16,802 nt of DNA from Acetobacteraceae bacterium (GCA_027489135.1 JAIYAI010000731.1:1-16802); one strand, 5' to 3'; shown: positions 1 to 6,852, counted from the first letter of the stretch. Notes: generated by a model not told the origin, from the letters alone. Made by a program: numbers and translations.

Positions 1-416
1 TCGTCGCCATGCTGCGACGCGCGGGGATCGAGGCGCGGCTCGACGCCGTGCCCTTCACCCGCTTCCTGCAGCGCGGCGCCAACAAGGAGTTCCAGTTCTG
101 GCTGCTCGGCTGGACGCCGGGCAATTTCGACATGACCAACCCGGCGCGTGAACTGCTGGGCGAGGGGGCCTTCAACTGGGGCGGCTTCCGCGACGACCGC
201 ATGAATGCGTTGGCGGCCGAGATCGGTAACACCGCGCCGGCGGACCCGAAGCGGATGCAGCTTGCCCGCGAATACTGGACCCGCTTTCGCGAGCTTCTGC
301 CGATGATCCCGCTGCACCAGGAGCCGCAGGTCTTCGCCGTGCGCGAGACCGTCGCCGACTTCCAGCTCCGCGTGCAGGAGGATCTGGAACTGCGCGGCGT
401 GCGCATGCGTCGCTGA
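1..416 (+). CDS. ABC transporter substrate-binding protein, family 5 (partial, C-terminal end)
   Basis: The frame is already open at the window edge (codons from position 3), so only the last 137 residues are present and the start lies upstream. The segment resembles the C-terminal lobe of peptide/nickel-type (DppA/OppA, SBP_bac_5) periplasmic binding proteins. It shows FWLLGWTPGNFDMTNP, the usual 'lgW..d..dp' strand-turn, then an FNWGGFRDDRMNALAAEI stretch and the late MIPLHQEPQVFAV strand, which match how this family ends. It would bind a peptide or similar solute in the periplasm for an ABC importer. Permease and ATPase genes, if linked, must lie upstream, because downstream is an unrelated desaturase 37 bp away. 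The ligand cannot be told from this fragment. Confidence 0.8.
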   Translation, partial: VAMLRRAGIEARLDAVPFTRFLQRGANKEFQFWLLGWTPGNFDMTNPARELLGEGAFNWGGFRDDRMNALAAEIGNTAPADPKRMQLAREYWTRFRELLPMIPLHQEPQVFAVRETVADFQLRVQEDLELRGVRMRR

Positions 417-453
417 TTGAACCGGGACACGGGGCGGGCTTAGCTTCTGCCCC

Positions 454-1485
454 ATGTCCGCATCCCTCGCCCCGCGCATCCCGGCGCGCCACCTGCTGAC
501 GGCTGACCAGCTGTCGCGGCTGCGCCGCCGGGTCACCTGGAAGGGCCTCGCGCTGGTCGCGCATGCCTGGGTTGTGATCCTGGGCTCCGTCGCGCTGGTC
601 GCCTGGCAGCCGCTGGCTTTCCCGCTGGCGGTGATGCTGATCGGGTCCCGCCAGCTTGGCCTCGCGATCCTGATGCACGACGCGGCGCATGGCGCCCTGC
701 TGCGGGACCCCGTGTGGAACCTGCGCGTCGCGCAGTGGTTCTGCGCCTGGCCGATCCTGGCGGATACCGAAAGCTACCGCCGCTACCACCTGCGGCACCA
801 CGCGCATACGCAACAGGCCGAGGATCCGGACCTGGTGCTGTCCGCGCCCTTCCCGATCACCCGCGCCAGCTACCGGCGGAAATTCTGGCGGGACATCACC
901 GGGCAGACGGGTTTCCAGCAGCGGCGCGCGCAGATCCTGAACGCGCTCGGCGATCCGTCATGGAAGTGGCCGAGACGGATCGGGCATCTGCGGGTGAAGC
1001 TCGGGCCGCAGATCGCGGCCAATGCCGTGCTTTTCGCCGGCTTCGCGGCGGCGGGGGTGTGGTGGGCCTACCCGCTGCTCTGGGTGCTGCCGCTGCTGAC
1101 CTGGTTCATGGTCATCACCCGCATCCGCAACATCGCCGAACACGCGGTCGTGCCGGACGATGCCGATCCGCTCCGCAACACCCGCACCACGCGTGTGGGC
1201 TGGATCGAGCGCGTCTTCGTCGCACCCTACTTCGTCAACTACCACCTGGAGCATCACCTGCTGTTCTACCTGCCCTGCCACGCCCTGCCGGCGGTGCACC
1301 GGATCCTGATGGCGGGACCGCATGCGGCGCGGATGGAGGTGCGCGACGGATATCGCGCGGTGATGCGCATGGCCTGCGCGAAGCCGGATGCGGGGGATGC
1401 GCGGGGCGCGCTCGTCAGCAATGCACGGCGCCGGCGCACCGGCACGGACCGCGTGGCGGAGGACCAGGCCGGCGCGGGGTTCTGA
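454..1485 (+). CDS. Membrane fatty acid desaturase family protein
   Basis: A 343-residue protein with the histidine-box layout of membrane di-iron desaturases (PF00487). Box 1 is HDAAH at residues 75-79, box 2 YHLRHH at 111-116, and box 3 NYHLEHH at 263-268; a further His sits in IRNIAEH (225-231). Hydrophobic stretches at about 31-70 and 187-222 flank the boxes as expected for a protein with its active site at the cytoplasmic membrane face. The family inserts double bonds in, or hydroxylates, acyl chains using O2 and an electron donor. The substrate is not evident, and some relatives act on carotenoids or sphingolipids. The tail after residue 300 is basic and Ala/Arg-rich with no recognised domain. 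The ATG at 454 gives a family-length protein, but no good Shine-Dalgarno precedes it. It converges on the next gene with a 9-bp gap. Confidence 0.85.
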   Translation: MSASLAPRIPARHLLTADQLSRLRRRVTWKGLALVAHAWVVILGSVALVAWQPLAFPLAVMLIGSRQLGLAILMHDAAHGALLRDPVWNLRVAQWFCAWPILADTESYRRYHLRHHAHTQQAEDPDLVLSAPFPITRASYRRKFWRDITGQTGFQQRRAQILNALGDPSWKWPRRIGHLRVKLGPQIAANAVLFAGFAAAGVWWAYPLLWVLPLLTWFMVITRIRNIAEHAVVPDDADPLRNTRTTRVGWIERVFVAPYFVNYHLEHHLLFYLPCHALPAVHRILMAGPHAARMEVRDGYRAVMRMACAKPDAGDARGALVSNARRRRTGTDRVAEDQAGAGF

Positions 1486-1494
1486 TCCGCGCCG

Positions 1495-2295
1495 TCAGGC
1501 CGCGCGGCTTGCGAGCGGAATGGAGAGGTTGGCGAGCGCCAGCCGCGCCTCGGATGCCCAACTCCGCCAGATCTCGAGATGGTCGATCATGCAGGTGCGG
1601 CCCTCGGCGGAGAGGCGGATGCGTCCATCCGGCGTCGACTCGACGAGGCCGGCCATGGCGGCGAAGGCGATGTCGCCATCCACGGTACCGCGCTGGCCGC
1701 GACGCGCAGCGATGGCCCTGATCTTCTCCTGGCTGAGCCCCTCGCGCGCGGCTGTCGTCAGGTCCGACAGCAAGGCGAGGGAGGCGGGCTCCAGCCAGAG
1801 CCGGCCCCCGGGACGACGCGAGCCGACGAGGGCGCAGGCGAAACGGGCGTAGAGGGAGAGCATCTGCGGCTCCTGCACCGCGGCATGGGCGAGCTGCGGC
1901 GAAAGCGGCTCGCCATTCGCGGCAACAAGGAATTTCGTGAGGAGCGCGGAGAAGGTGGCGACGGTGTCGTCGGTGGGCACCAGCATCACGCGGCGCCGGT
2001 CGCCGGCATCGGCATCGCGCCGGAAATCGCCGCGGGCGCAGGCATCGGCCAGCAGGGCGTGCACCCCGCTCATGGACATCATGGCGAGGTCGCAGAGGCC
2101 GCGTCGGGTCAGCGCGGCGGGCGACATGGCGGCGGCGGAGGCCCGCGCCATGATCAGCGCGAGGGCGGTGTGGTGCCGCAGGTCGTGCAGCCAGAATTCC
2201 GCGAAAGGATCTGTCGCCATGAAGGCGGCGGCGAAGCGGCTGTTCCGGAGCTGTCGCAAAGCGTCGTGCGGCGAGGGTGAGGAGCCGAGATACAC
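1495..2295 (-). CDS. MarR-like protein with two winged-helix segments, function unknown
   Basis: A 266-residue protein I cannot assign to a named family. Residues about 38-112 look like a MarR-type winged helix: HHTALALIMARA helix, a recognition-helix region near 62-84, then a wing with GDRRRVMLVPT (98-108), close to the MarR 'DRR..lv.LT' signature. A second winged-helix-like unit lies at about 186-233, with GLSQEKIRAIAARRG followed by AMAGLVESTPDGRIRLSAEG. Tandem DNA-binding units suggest a transcriptional regulator; that is inference. The start is a GTG at 2293-2295. The frame is closed a few codons upstream (TAA) and has no in-frame ATG before residue 26, so GTG is the best start, though no clear ribosome site is seen. 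The nearby ATG at 2310 is in another frame. It is divergent from nothing; a long AT-rich region precedes it. Confidence 0.6.
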   Translation of the reverse strand: MYLGSSPSPHDALRQLRNSRFAAAFMATDPFAEFWLHDLRHHTALALIMARASAAAMSPAALTRRGLCDLAMMSMSGVHALLADACARGDFRRDADAGDRRRVMLVPTDDTVATFSALLTKFLVAANGEPLSPQLAHAAVQEPQMLSLYARFACALVGSRRPGGRLWLEPASLALLSDLTTAAREGLSQEKIRAIAARRGQRGTVDGDIAFAAMAGLVESTPDGRIRLSAEGRTCMIDHLEIWRSWASEARLALANLSIPLASRAA

Positions 2296-2430
2296 GGGAC
2301 ACCCATGGTTGTGTTCAAAACCACTTTATCACGGATTGTCGCGATGCGTAGCAGGATGATAAATTGTTCCGCAAATGCGACGATAAATGCCAATTCCGTT
2401 TTTGGGCATACCCTTAGGCCGAACAACCTT

Positions 2431-2451
2431 ACATGAATGCGTAACTCATGT
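2431..2451. promoter_or_regulatory. Inverted repeat ACATGA-N9-TCATGT, operator-like
   Basis: Six-base perfect arms (2431-2436 and 2446-2451) are separated by 9 bp in the AT-rich region upstream of the MarR-like gene. Arm length and spacing would suit a dimeric winged-helix regulator, possibly the adjacent gene product. That link is inference, because the repeat is about 135 bp from the predicted start. Confidence 0.3.
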
Positions 2452-2496
2452 TTGGCGTATCGTAAAGTTTTTTGGCCAATCGGGGGCCTATCCCAC

Positions 2497-2537
2497 AACC
2501 AAGGGTCGGTACCTGCGTGCTGGTTGCCGCCTTGGTT
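2497..2537. repeat. Inverted repeat AACCAAGG / CCTTGGTT
   Basis: Perfect 8-base arms at 2497-2504 and 2530-2537 enclose 25 bp that contain the palindrome GGTACC. The repeat lies just downstream of the cysK stop codon in the direction of cysK transcription. It could form a stem in the cysK 3' UTR, but no U-tract follows on that strand. Confidence 0.35.
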
Positions 2538-2540
2538 GAC

Positions 2541-2565
2541 CGCAGGCGGCGCTCACAGGCCTGCG
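2541..2565 (-). terminator. GC-rich hairpin spanning the cysK stop codon
   Basis: CGCAGGC (2541-2547) and GCCTGCG (2559-2565) form a 7-bp stem with an 11-nt loop that includes the cysK stop codon (2553-2555). It may assist 3'-end formation or transcript stability. There is no T-run, so it is not a classical intrinsic terminator. Confidence 0.25.
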
Positions 2566-3518
2566 AACAGTTCGGTCGATAGGTAACGTTCGGCAAAGCT
2601 GGCTGCGATGCCGACCACGAGCTTCCCCTCCATCCCGGGCTCCCGCGCTAGGCGCAGGGCCGCATGCAGCACGGCGCCGGAGGAGATGCCGATCGGCAAG
2701 CCCTCCACCCGGGCGCAGCGCCGTGCCGCGGCGAAGGCGTCGCGTTCCGCCACCCGCTCGATGGCATCCAGCCGGTCCAGCTCCAGGACCGCGGGGCAGA
2801 AGCCGGCGCCGATGCCCTGGATGTCGTGTGGCCCGGGTTCGTCGCCGGAGAGCACGGCGGATTCCGCCGGCTCCACCCCGATCACGCGCAGTTCGGGCCG
2901 GCGCGGCTTCAGCGCCCGGGCGATGCCGGTCAGCGTGCCGCCGGTGCCGATGCCGCCCACCACCGCGTCGACCATGCCGTTCGTATCGGTCCAGATCTCC
3001 TCCGCCGTCGTCGCGGCATGGACGGCGGGGTTGGCGGGGTTGTCGAACTGCTTCGGCATCCACGCACCCGGCGTCGCGGCCAGGACCGCCTCCGCCCGCG
3101 CGATGGCGCCGGCCATGCCACGGCGTGCGGGGGTGAGTTCGAGCTCCGCCCCGAGCAGCCGCATCATCCGCCGCCGCTCGATGCTGGCGCCGTCCGGCAT
3201 CACCACGATCAGCCGGTATCCCTTGGCCGCCGCGACGAAGGCCAGGGCGATGCCGGTATTGCCCGAGGTCGGCTCCACCAGCACGGACTTGCCGGGCGTG
3301 ATCAGCCCGTCCCGCTCCGCGGCCTCGACCATCGCCAGGCCGATGCGGTCCTTCACGGACCCCAGCGGGTTGGCGAATTCCAGCTTCAGGGCCAGCCGCG
3401 CCCTGAGCCCGTCCGCCGCCTCCAGCCGTGGCAGGCGGACCAGCGGCGTACCGCCGATGGTCTCGAGGACGCTGCCGAAGATCCGGCCGCGGGCGACGGA
3501 GGGGGGCGAATCGGACAT
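2553..3518 (-). CDS. cysK: Cysteine synthase (O-acetylserine sulfhydrylase)
   Basis: A 321-residue fold-type II PLP enzyme that makes L-cysteine from O-acetyl-L-serine and sulfide in the cytoplasm. Family motifs are in order: IGGTPLVRL (21-29); the PLP lysine in NPLGSVKDR (K56); the substrate-binding loop PTSGNTG (83-89); the phosphate loop GIGTGGT (189-195); HDIQGIGAGF (231-240); and GISSGA (277-282). The length is normal for CysK/CysM. The loop after the second motif reads MPDGASIERR, whereas most members have 'MPETMSxERR', and near the C-terminus there is AASFAERYLST. These are departures that could mark a CysM- or CBS-like specificity. It is divergent from an Rrf2 regulator across 41 bp, an arrangement consistent with local control of cysteine synthesis. 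The ATG at 3516-3518 has no obvious ribosome site. Confidence 0.92.
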   Translation of the reverse strand: MSDSPPSVARGRIFGSVLETIGGTPLVRLPRLEAADGLRARLALKLEFANPLGSVKDRIGLAMVEAAERDGLITPGKSVLVEPTSGNTGIALAFVAAAKGYRLIVVMPDGASIERRRMMRLLGAELELTPARRGMAGAIARAEAVLAATPGAWMPKQFDNPANPAVHAATTAEEIWTDTNGMVDAVVGGIGTGGTLTGIARALKPRRPELRVIGVEPAESAVLSGDEPGPHDIQGIGAGFCPAVLELDRLDAIERVAERDAFAAARRCARVEGLPIGISSGAVLHAALRLAREPGMEGKLVVGIAASFAERYLSTELFAGL

Positions 3519-3559
3519 TGGGGACTGGATACCACGATCAGGACACGTATTTTAGGGGC
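3519..3559. promoter_or_regulatory. Short divergent promoter region, cysK / Rrf2 regulator
   Basis: Only 41 bp separate the two divergent start codons, so both promoters must overlap here and probably extend into coding DNA. A TATTTT hexamer at 3548-3553 ends 6 bp before the regulator ATG (3560). If it is a -10 element, transcription would begin at or next to the start codon, giving a leaderless message. Short ATAC...GTAT arms at 3529-3532 and 3547-3550 are a possible but weak operator. No good -35 is seen. Confidence 0.45.
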
Positions 3560-4018
3560 ATGCTGCTTCGCCAGGACCGCGCCCAGACCGCGATCGCCGT
3601 CACCCTCGATATCGGCTTCCATGCCGGGCGCGGCGCCACCGACCTCGCCCCCGCCGCCGAGATCGCCGAGCGCCTCGGCATGGCGCGGCGCGGGTTGGAG
3701 CCGGTGCTGCAGTCGCTCTCCCGTGCCGGAATCCTGGACAGCGTGCGCGGGCCCCGCGGCGGCTACCGCCTGGCGCGACGGGCTCGGGACATCACCCTGG
3801 CGCAGGTGCTGGGCGCGCTGGGCGATCCGGCGCTGGAGCCCGGCGAGCCGGGCCTCTCCGGCCGACTGCAGGACGCGGTGGTGGCGCCGCTCTGGGCGGA
3901 ACTCGATGCGATGCTGCGGGAGCGGCTGGGTGCCCTGACGCTCGACGACCTGTTGCGTCGCGCGGCAGCGGCGGGGCTCAGGCGGGCTGCCTCGGCGCCG
4001 CTGAACTTCGCCATCTAG
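3560..4018 (+). CDS. Rrf2 family transcriptional regulator (no Fe-S cysteines)
   Basis: A 152-residue Rrf2-type winged-helix protein. The N-terminal helix DRAQTAIAVTLDIGFHA and the recognition region AEIAERLGMARRGLEPVLQS lead to the diagnostic wing, LSRAGILDSVRGPRGGYRLA (53-72). This is followed by RDITLAQVLGALGD (76-89). The protein contains no cysteine at all, so it cannot carry the [2Fe-2S] cluster of IscR or RsrR. In that respect it is like CymR, which controls cysteine metabolism through a complex with CysK. The divergent cysK makes the comparison attractive, but it remains inference. I chose the ATG at 3560 because the frame is open further upstream only through cysK antisense, and the Rrf2 fold starts here. 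The next gene begins 3 bp after its stop, so the two are almost certainly co-transcribed. Confidence 0.85.
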   Translation: MLLRQDRAQTAIAVTLDIGFHAGRGATDLAPAAEIAERLGMARRGLEPVLQSLSRAGILDSVRGPRGGYRLARRARDITLAQVLGALGDPALEPGEPGLSGRLQDAVVAPLWAELDAMLRERLGALTLDDLLRRAAAAGLRRAASAPLNFAI

Positions 4019-4021
4019 GCC

Positions 4022-4879
4022 ATGGCCGCGCCGACCGCCTGGGCGCTGCTGACCGGGCTCGGCGGCCGGCATCGCTGGCGGCTGACGCTGACCTATGCGC
4101 TGACGCTGTCGGAGAACCTGCTCGACGTCCTCTATCCCTGGCTTACCGGCATCGCCATCGACGCCGTGCTGAAGGGCGATTGGAACGGTGTGATCCCGCT
4201 GCTCGGCGCCTGGCTGGTGCACCTGGCGACGGGGCTGTTCCGGCATGTCTACGACACGCGGGTCTTCACCCTGGTCTATGCCGACCTCGCCTCCGACCTT
4301 GTGGAGCGGCAACGCGCCGCCGGCGCCGACCCGACCCATGTCGCGGCGCGCGTCGCCCTCTCGCGCGAGGTGATCGATTTCCTGCAGACCGAGCTTCCGG
4401 CCGTTGCCGCCTCCGCCGTGCATTTCATCGGCGCGGTGGTGATGCTGTGCATCCTCAGTCCCTGGGTCGGGCTGCTGGCACTGCTCGCGCTGGCGCCGGC
4501 GGCGTGGGAGACGCGGCGCTTCGGGCGGCTCAGCCTGCGCTACAACGCCGCGCTGAACGACCGGCTTGAGCGCGAGGTAGGGCTTGTCGCCGCCGCCCCG
4601 CCGCGCAGCGTGCGGCGGCACTTCGCGTATCGCCTGCGCTTCTGGCGCGTCCGTATCTCGGACGCGGAGGCGCGGTCCTGGGGGGTGATCGAGCTGCTGC
4701 AGATCGGGCTGACGCTCGCCGCGCTGGCGATCCTGGCGCGCGACCCGGCGGCGGCAAGCGCGGGCGCGATCTTCGCCGTGCTCTCCTACGTCTGGACCTA
4801 TGGCGAGGCGGTGGGGGAGCTGCCGGGGGTGGTGCAGAAGCTGGCGCGGCTGAAGGACATCGCCGCGCGGCTCACCTGA
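4022..4879 (+). CDS. ABC transporter six-transmembrane domain protein lacking an ATPase domain
   Basis: A 285-residue membrane protein resembling the transmembrane half of type IV ABC exporters (ABC_membrane_3-like). Hydrophobic segments lie at about 21-47, 56-74, 122-144, 147-163, 222-239 and 246-262, a six-helix pattern. The cytoplasmic loop near 87-125, with DLVERQRAAGADPTHVAARV, resembles the 'G.....R...D......f' region of exporter domains. No Walker A, ABC signature or Walker B is present, and the protein stops just where the nucleotide-binding domain would begin; the next gene is on the other strand. It either needs an ATPase encoded elsewhere or does not transport by the ABC mechanism. 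The start 3 bp after the Rrf2 stop implies translational coupling and probable control by that regulator. Substrate unknown. Confidence 0.75.
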   Translation: MAAPTAWALLTGLGGRHRWRLTLTYALTLSENLLDVLYPWLTGIAIDAVLKGDWNGVIPLLGAWLVHLATGLFRHVYDTRVFTLVYADLASDLVERQRAAGADPTHVAARVALSREVIDFLQTELPAVAASAVHFIGAVVMLCILSPWVGLLALLALAPAAWETRRFGRLSLRYNAALNDRLEREVGLVAAAPPRSVRRHFAYRLRFWRVRISDAEARSWGVIELLQIGLTLAALAILARDPAAASAGAIFAVLSYVWTYGEAVGELPGVVQKLARLKDIAARLT

Positions 4880-4881
4880 TC

Positions 4882-6078
4882 CTACAGCAGCTCCAGCTGC
4901 CGGCTCTCCGTCGCGGGCACGCGGAACTGCGTGCAGTCCAGCGCCTGGCTGACCACCCGCGTGCCGTCCATGCCATGGCGCGCTGCGGCCATCCTGAAGC
5001 GCTGCGCCAGCAGGTCGGCATAGACGCCGGTGCCGGTCTGCCGCTTGCCGAAGCGGCTGTCGTAGAGCTGCCCCGCCCGGGTCTGCCGCACCAGCGCCAG
5101 CACCTTCTTCGCGCGGTCCGGCAGGTGCAGGGTCAACCATTCCTCGAAGAGGTGCGCGATCTCGAGCGGCAGGCGCAGCAGCACGTAGCCGCCGCGCGTC
5201 GCACCCGCCTGCGCGCAGGCTTCCAGGATCCGCTCCAGCTCCATGTCGTTGACGCCGGGGATCATCGGCGCCGCCAGCACGCCTGTCGGAATGCCGGCCG
5301 CGGCAAGCTGACGGATCGCCTCGATCCGCCGGGCCGGCGTTGCGGCGCGCGGTTCCATGGTGCGCGCCAGCGTCCCGTCCAGCGTGGTGACCGAGAGGCA
5401 CACATGCGCCAGGTTGCGCCGCGCCATCCGCTGCAGGATGTCGATGTCGCGCAGCACCAGCGCCGACTTGGTCACGATCGTCACCGGATGGCCGAAACGC
5501 TCCAGCACCTCCAGCACGGCGCGGGTGATGCCGAGGGTTCGCTCGATCGGCTGGTAGGGATCCGTGTTCGCGCCGAGCGCGACCGGCCGCGGGACATAAT
5601 CCTTCTTCCGCAGCTCCTTATCCAGGAGAGCGGGCAAATCCGGCTTGAAATGGAGCTGCGTCTCGAAGTCGAGGCCAGGGGAATGGCCCAGATAGGCATG
5701 GCTCGGCCGGGCATAGCAGTAGACGCAGCCATGCTCGCAGCCGCGATAGGGGTTCAGCGAGCGGTCGAAGCCGATATACGGGCTCTCGTTCCAGGCCAGG
5801 GCGGAGCGCGTGGCGTCGCGCGTCAGCGTCGTTGGCAGCGGCGGCAGGTCCAACAGGTCGTCGAGCGAGCCCCAGCCGTCATCCTCGGCGACGCGGCGCG
5901 TGCGCTCGAACCGCACGGCGGGGTTGGAGCCGGCGCCGCGGCCCTTGCGGGCGACGGAGAAGCCTTCCTCCCGCGCGAGGATGCGGGTCGTGACCGGGGG
6001 GGTCGCGGTCGTGCGGGTCGTGACCTTGGGCCGCGCATCTGCGAAACCACGACTGACGGCGGGAAGACCATCCGGCAT
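4882..6078 (-). CDS. PA0069 family radical SAM protein
   Basis: A 398-residue radical SAM protein. The cluster motif is RGCEHGCVYCYARPSH, with C114, C118 and C121 (CX3CX2C) to bind a [4Fe-4S] cluster and S-adenosylmethionine. The surrounding text (SPYIGFDRSLNPYRG, YLGHSPGLDFETQL, ALGANTDPYQPIER, TIVTKSALVLRDID) is characteristic of the PA0069/SplB-like group whose reaction is not established. The first roughly 95 residues are a low-complexity, Thr/Arg/Pro-rich extension. The ATG at 6076-6078 is preceded by AGGGA (6086-6090, minus strand) at 7-nt spacing. It converges on the ABC-type membrane gene with a 2-bp gap and is divergent from the glycosyltransferase. Confidence 0.88.
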   Translation of the reverse strand: MPDGLPAVSRGFADARPKVTTRTTATPPVTTRILAREEGFSVARKGRGAGSNPAVRFERTRRVAEDDGWGSLDDLLDLPPLPTTLTRDATRSALAWNESPYIGFDRSLNPYRGCEHGCVYCYARPSHAYLGHSPGLDFETQLHFKPDLPALLDKELRKKDYVPRPVALGANTDPYQPIERTLGITRAVLEVLERFGHPVTIVTKSALVLRDIDILQRMARRNLAHVCLSVTTLDGTLARTMEPRAATPARRIEAIRQLAAAGIPTGVLAAPMIPGVNDMELERILEACAQAGATRGGYVLLRLPLEIAHLFEEWLTLHLPDRAKKVLALVRQTRAGQLYDSRFGKRQTGTGVYADLLAQRFRMAAARHGMDGTRVVSQALDCTQFRVPATESRQLELL

Positions 6079-6085
6079 GACGCGT

Positions 6086-6134
6086 TCCCTGTCTGTTCTT
6101 AACGGAGTTTGCCGAAGCGACTCGGGAGAGTCAA
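6086..6134 (-). promoter_or_regulatory. Candidate promoter and ribosome site of the radical SAM gene
   Basis: On the minus strand, TTGACT (6129-6134) and CAAACT (6106-6111) are separated by 17 bp; the -35 is good and the -10 poor. The dyad GACTC-GGGA-GAGTC (6119-6132) covers the -35 and part of the spacer, so a bound protein would block the promoter. AGGGA at 6086-6090 is a plausible Shine-Dalgarno. Confidence 0.4.
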
Positions 6135-6151
6135 GAACATCGAATGAACCT

Positions 6152-6835
6152 TTGGTTAAATCCCCCAGCGAACAAAGCCTGTCCATTTTGCTGCCGACAC
6201 TAAACATCGCGAGAAGTTTACCAAGCAGTTTCCAGGCCTTGGCCGAAGCCCGCCCCCTGGAACAGATTGTCGCAGACGGCGGCAGCACGGACGGCACCCG
6301 CGACCTTGCCCGGACCCTCGGCGCCCGCGTCGTCGAGGCGCCGCGCGGCCGCGGCCCGCAGCTCGCCGCCGCCGCTGCCGCCGCCACCGGCGACTGGCTG
6401 CTCTTCCTGCATGCCGACACGCGCCTCGCTCCGGGCTGGTCGGAGGCGGTGCGGACCGCCATGGCCGATCCGGCGCGCGCCCACTACTTCGCCTTTGCCC
6501 TCGACGACCCCTCGCCGCAGGCCCGCCGGCTGGAACGCCTGGTCGCCTGGCGCTGCAGCGTCCTCGCCCTGCCCTATGGCGACCAGGGGCTGCTGATCGC
6601 CCGCGGCCTCTACGACGCCGTCGGCGGCTACCGGCCGCTGCCGCTGATGGAGGACGTGGACCTGGTGCGCCGCCTCGGCAGCCGCCGCCTCGCGCCCATG
6701 CCCGTCGCCGCCGTCACCTCGGCCGAGCGCTGGCGACGCGAGGGCTGGACCCGCCGCTCCGCGCGCAACCTCGCCTGCCTCTCGCTCTGGTTCCTCGGCG
6801 TGCCGCCGCGGGTGATCCGGCGTCTCTATGAATAG
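6152..6835 (+). CDS. Family 2 glycosyltransferase, TIGR04283-like
   Basis: A GT-A glycosyltransferase, about 227 residues from the TTG start. Motifs are SILLPTLN at the N-terminal strand, the nucleotide-sugar loop VADGGSTDGT (40-49), the HADT metal-site region (87-90, replacing the usual DxD), YGDQGLLIAR (142-151) and MEDVDLVRRL (166-175). This order matches the TIGR04283 group, named for arsenosugar biosynthesis. The start is uncertain: the conserved domain begins at about 6182. TTG at 6152 gives a family-length protein. An in-frame ATG at 6077 would add 25 residues of no visible homology and overlap the start of the divergent radical SAM gene. The following DUF2064 gene starts 8-17 bp downstream, the usual partner. 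The sugar and acceptor are unknown. Confidence 0.82.
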   Translation: MVKSPSEQSLSILLPTLNIARSLPSSFQALAEARPLEQIVADGGSTDGTRDLARTLGARVVEAPRGRGPQLAAAAAAATGDWLLFLHADTRLAPGWSEAVRTAMADPARAHYFAFALDDPSPQARRLERLVAWRCSVLALPYGDQGLLIARGLYDAVGGYRPLPLMEDVDLVRRLGSRRLAPMPVAAVTSAERWRREGWTRRSARNLACLSLWFLGVPPRVIRRLYE

Positions 6836-6852
6836 GCCGCTCGGTGCCCGGC

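Larger units (their letters stand above)
2296..2552. other. AT-rich intergenic region with dyads, between cysK and the MarR-like gene
   Basis: This 257-bp gap has visibly lower GC than the flanking genes, especially 2305-2480. It must hold the promoter of the MarR-like gene and the 3' end of the cysK transcript. Visible structure includes GATAAAT at 2358-2364 and again at 2382-2388 (24-bp period), plus TTTATC in inverted orientation at about 2325-2330. There are also inverted repeats at 2431-2451 and 2497-2537. I found no confident -35/-10 pair and no convincing gene. An out-of-frame open frame on the minus strand runs through it but has no family resemblance. Confidence 0.6.

Noticed and set aside
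2154..2498. Minus-strand frame of 114 codons in the AT-rich gap
   Set aside because: It overlaps the 5' part of the MarR-like gene out of frame, has a weak start and no recognisable features. A frameshift joining it to the MarR-like gene is not needed to explain the latter.
2664..3938. Plus-strand open frame of 424 codons over cysK and Rrf2
   Set aside because: It is antisense to cysK and out of frame with Rrf2; there is no recognisable domain.
3386..5401. Long minus-strand open frame of 671 codons
   Set aside because: It runs antisense or out of frame across cysK, Rrf2, the 6TM gene and the radical SAM gene. Its translation is low-complexity Arg/Ala/Gly/Gln without family motifs, as expected for a shadow in GC-rich DNA.
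5989..6023. Short direct repeat GGGTCGTGACC
   Set aside because: Two copies lie inside the low-complexity Thr/Pro-rich N-terminus of the radical SAM gene and reflect repeated codons, not a mobile or regulatory element.
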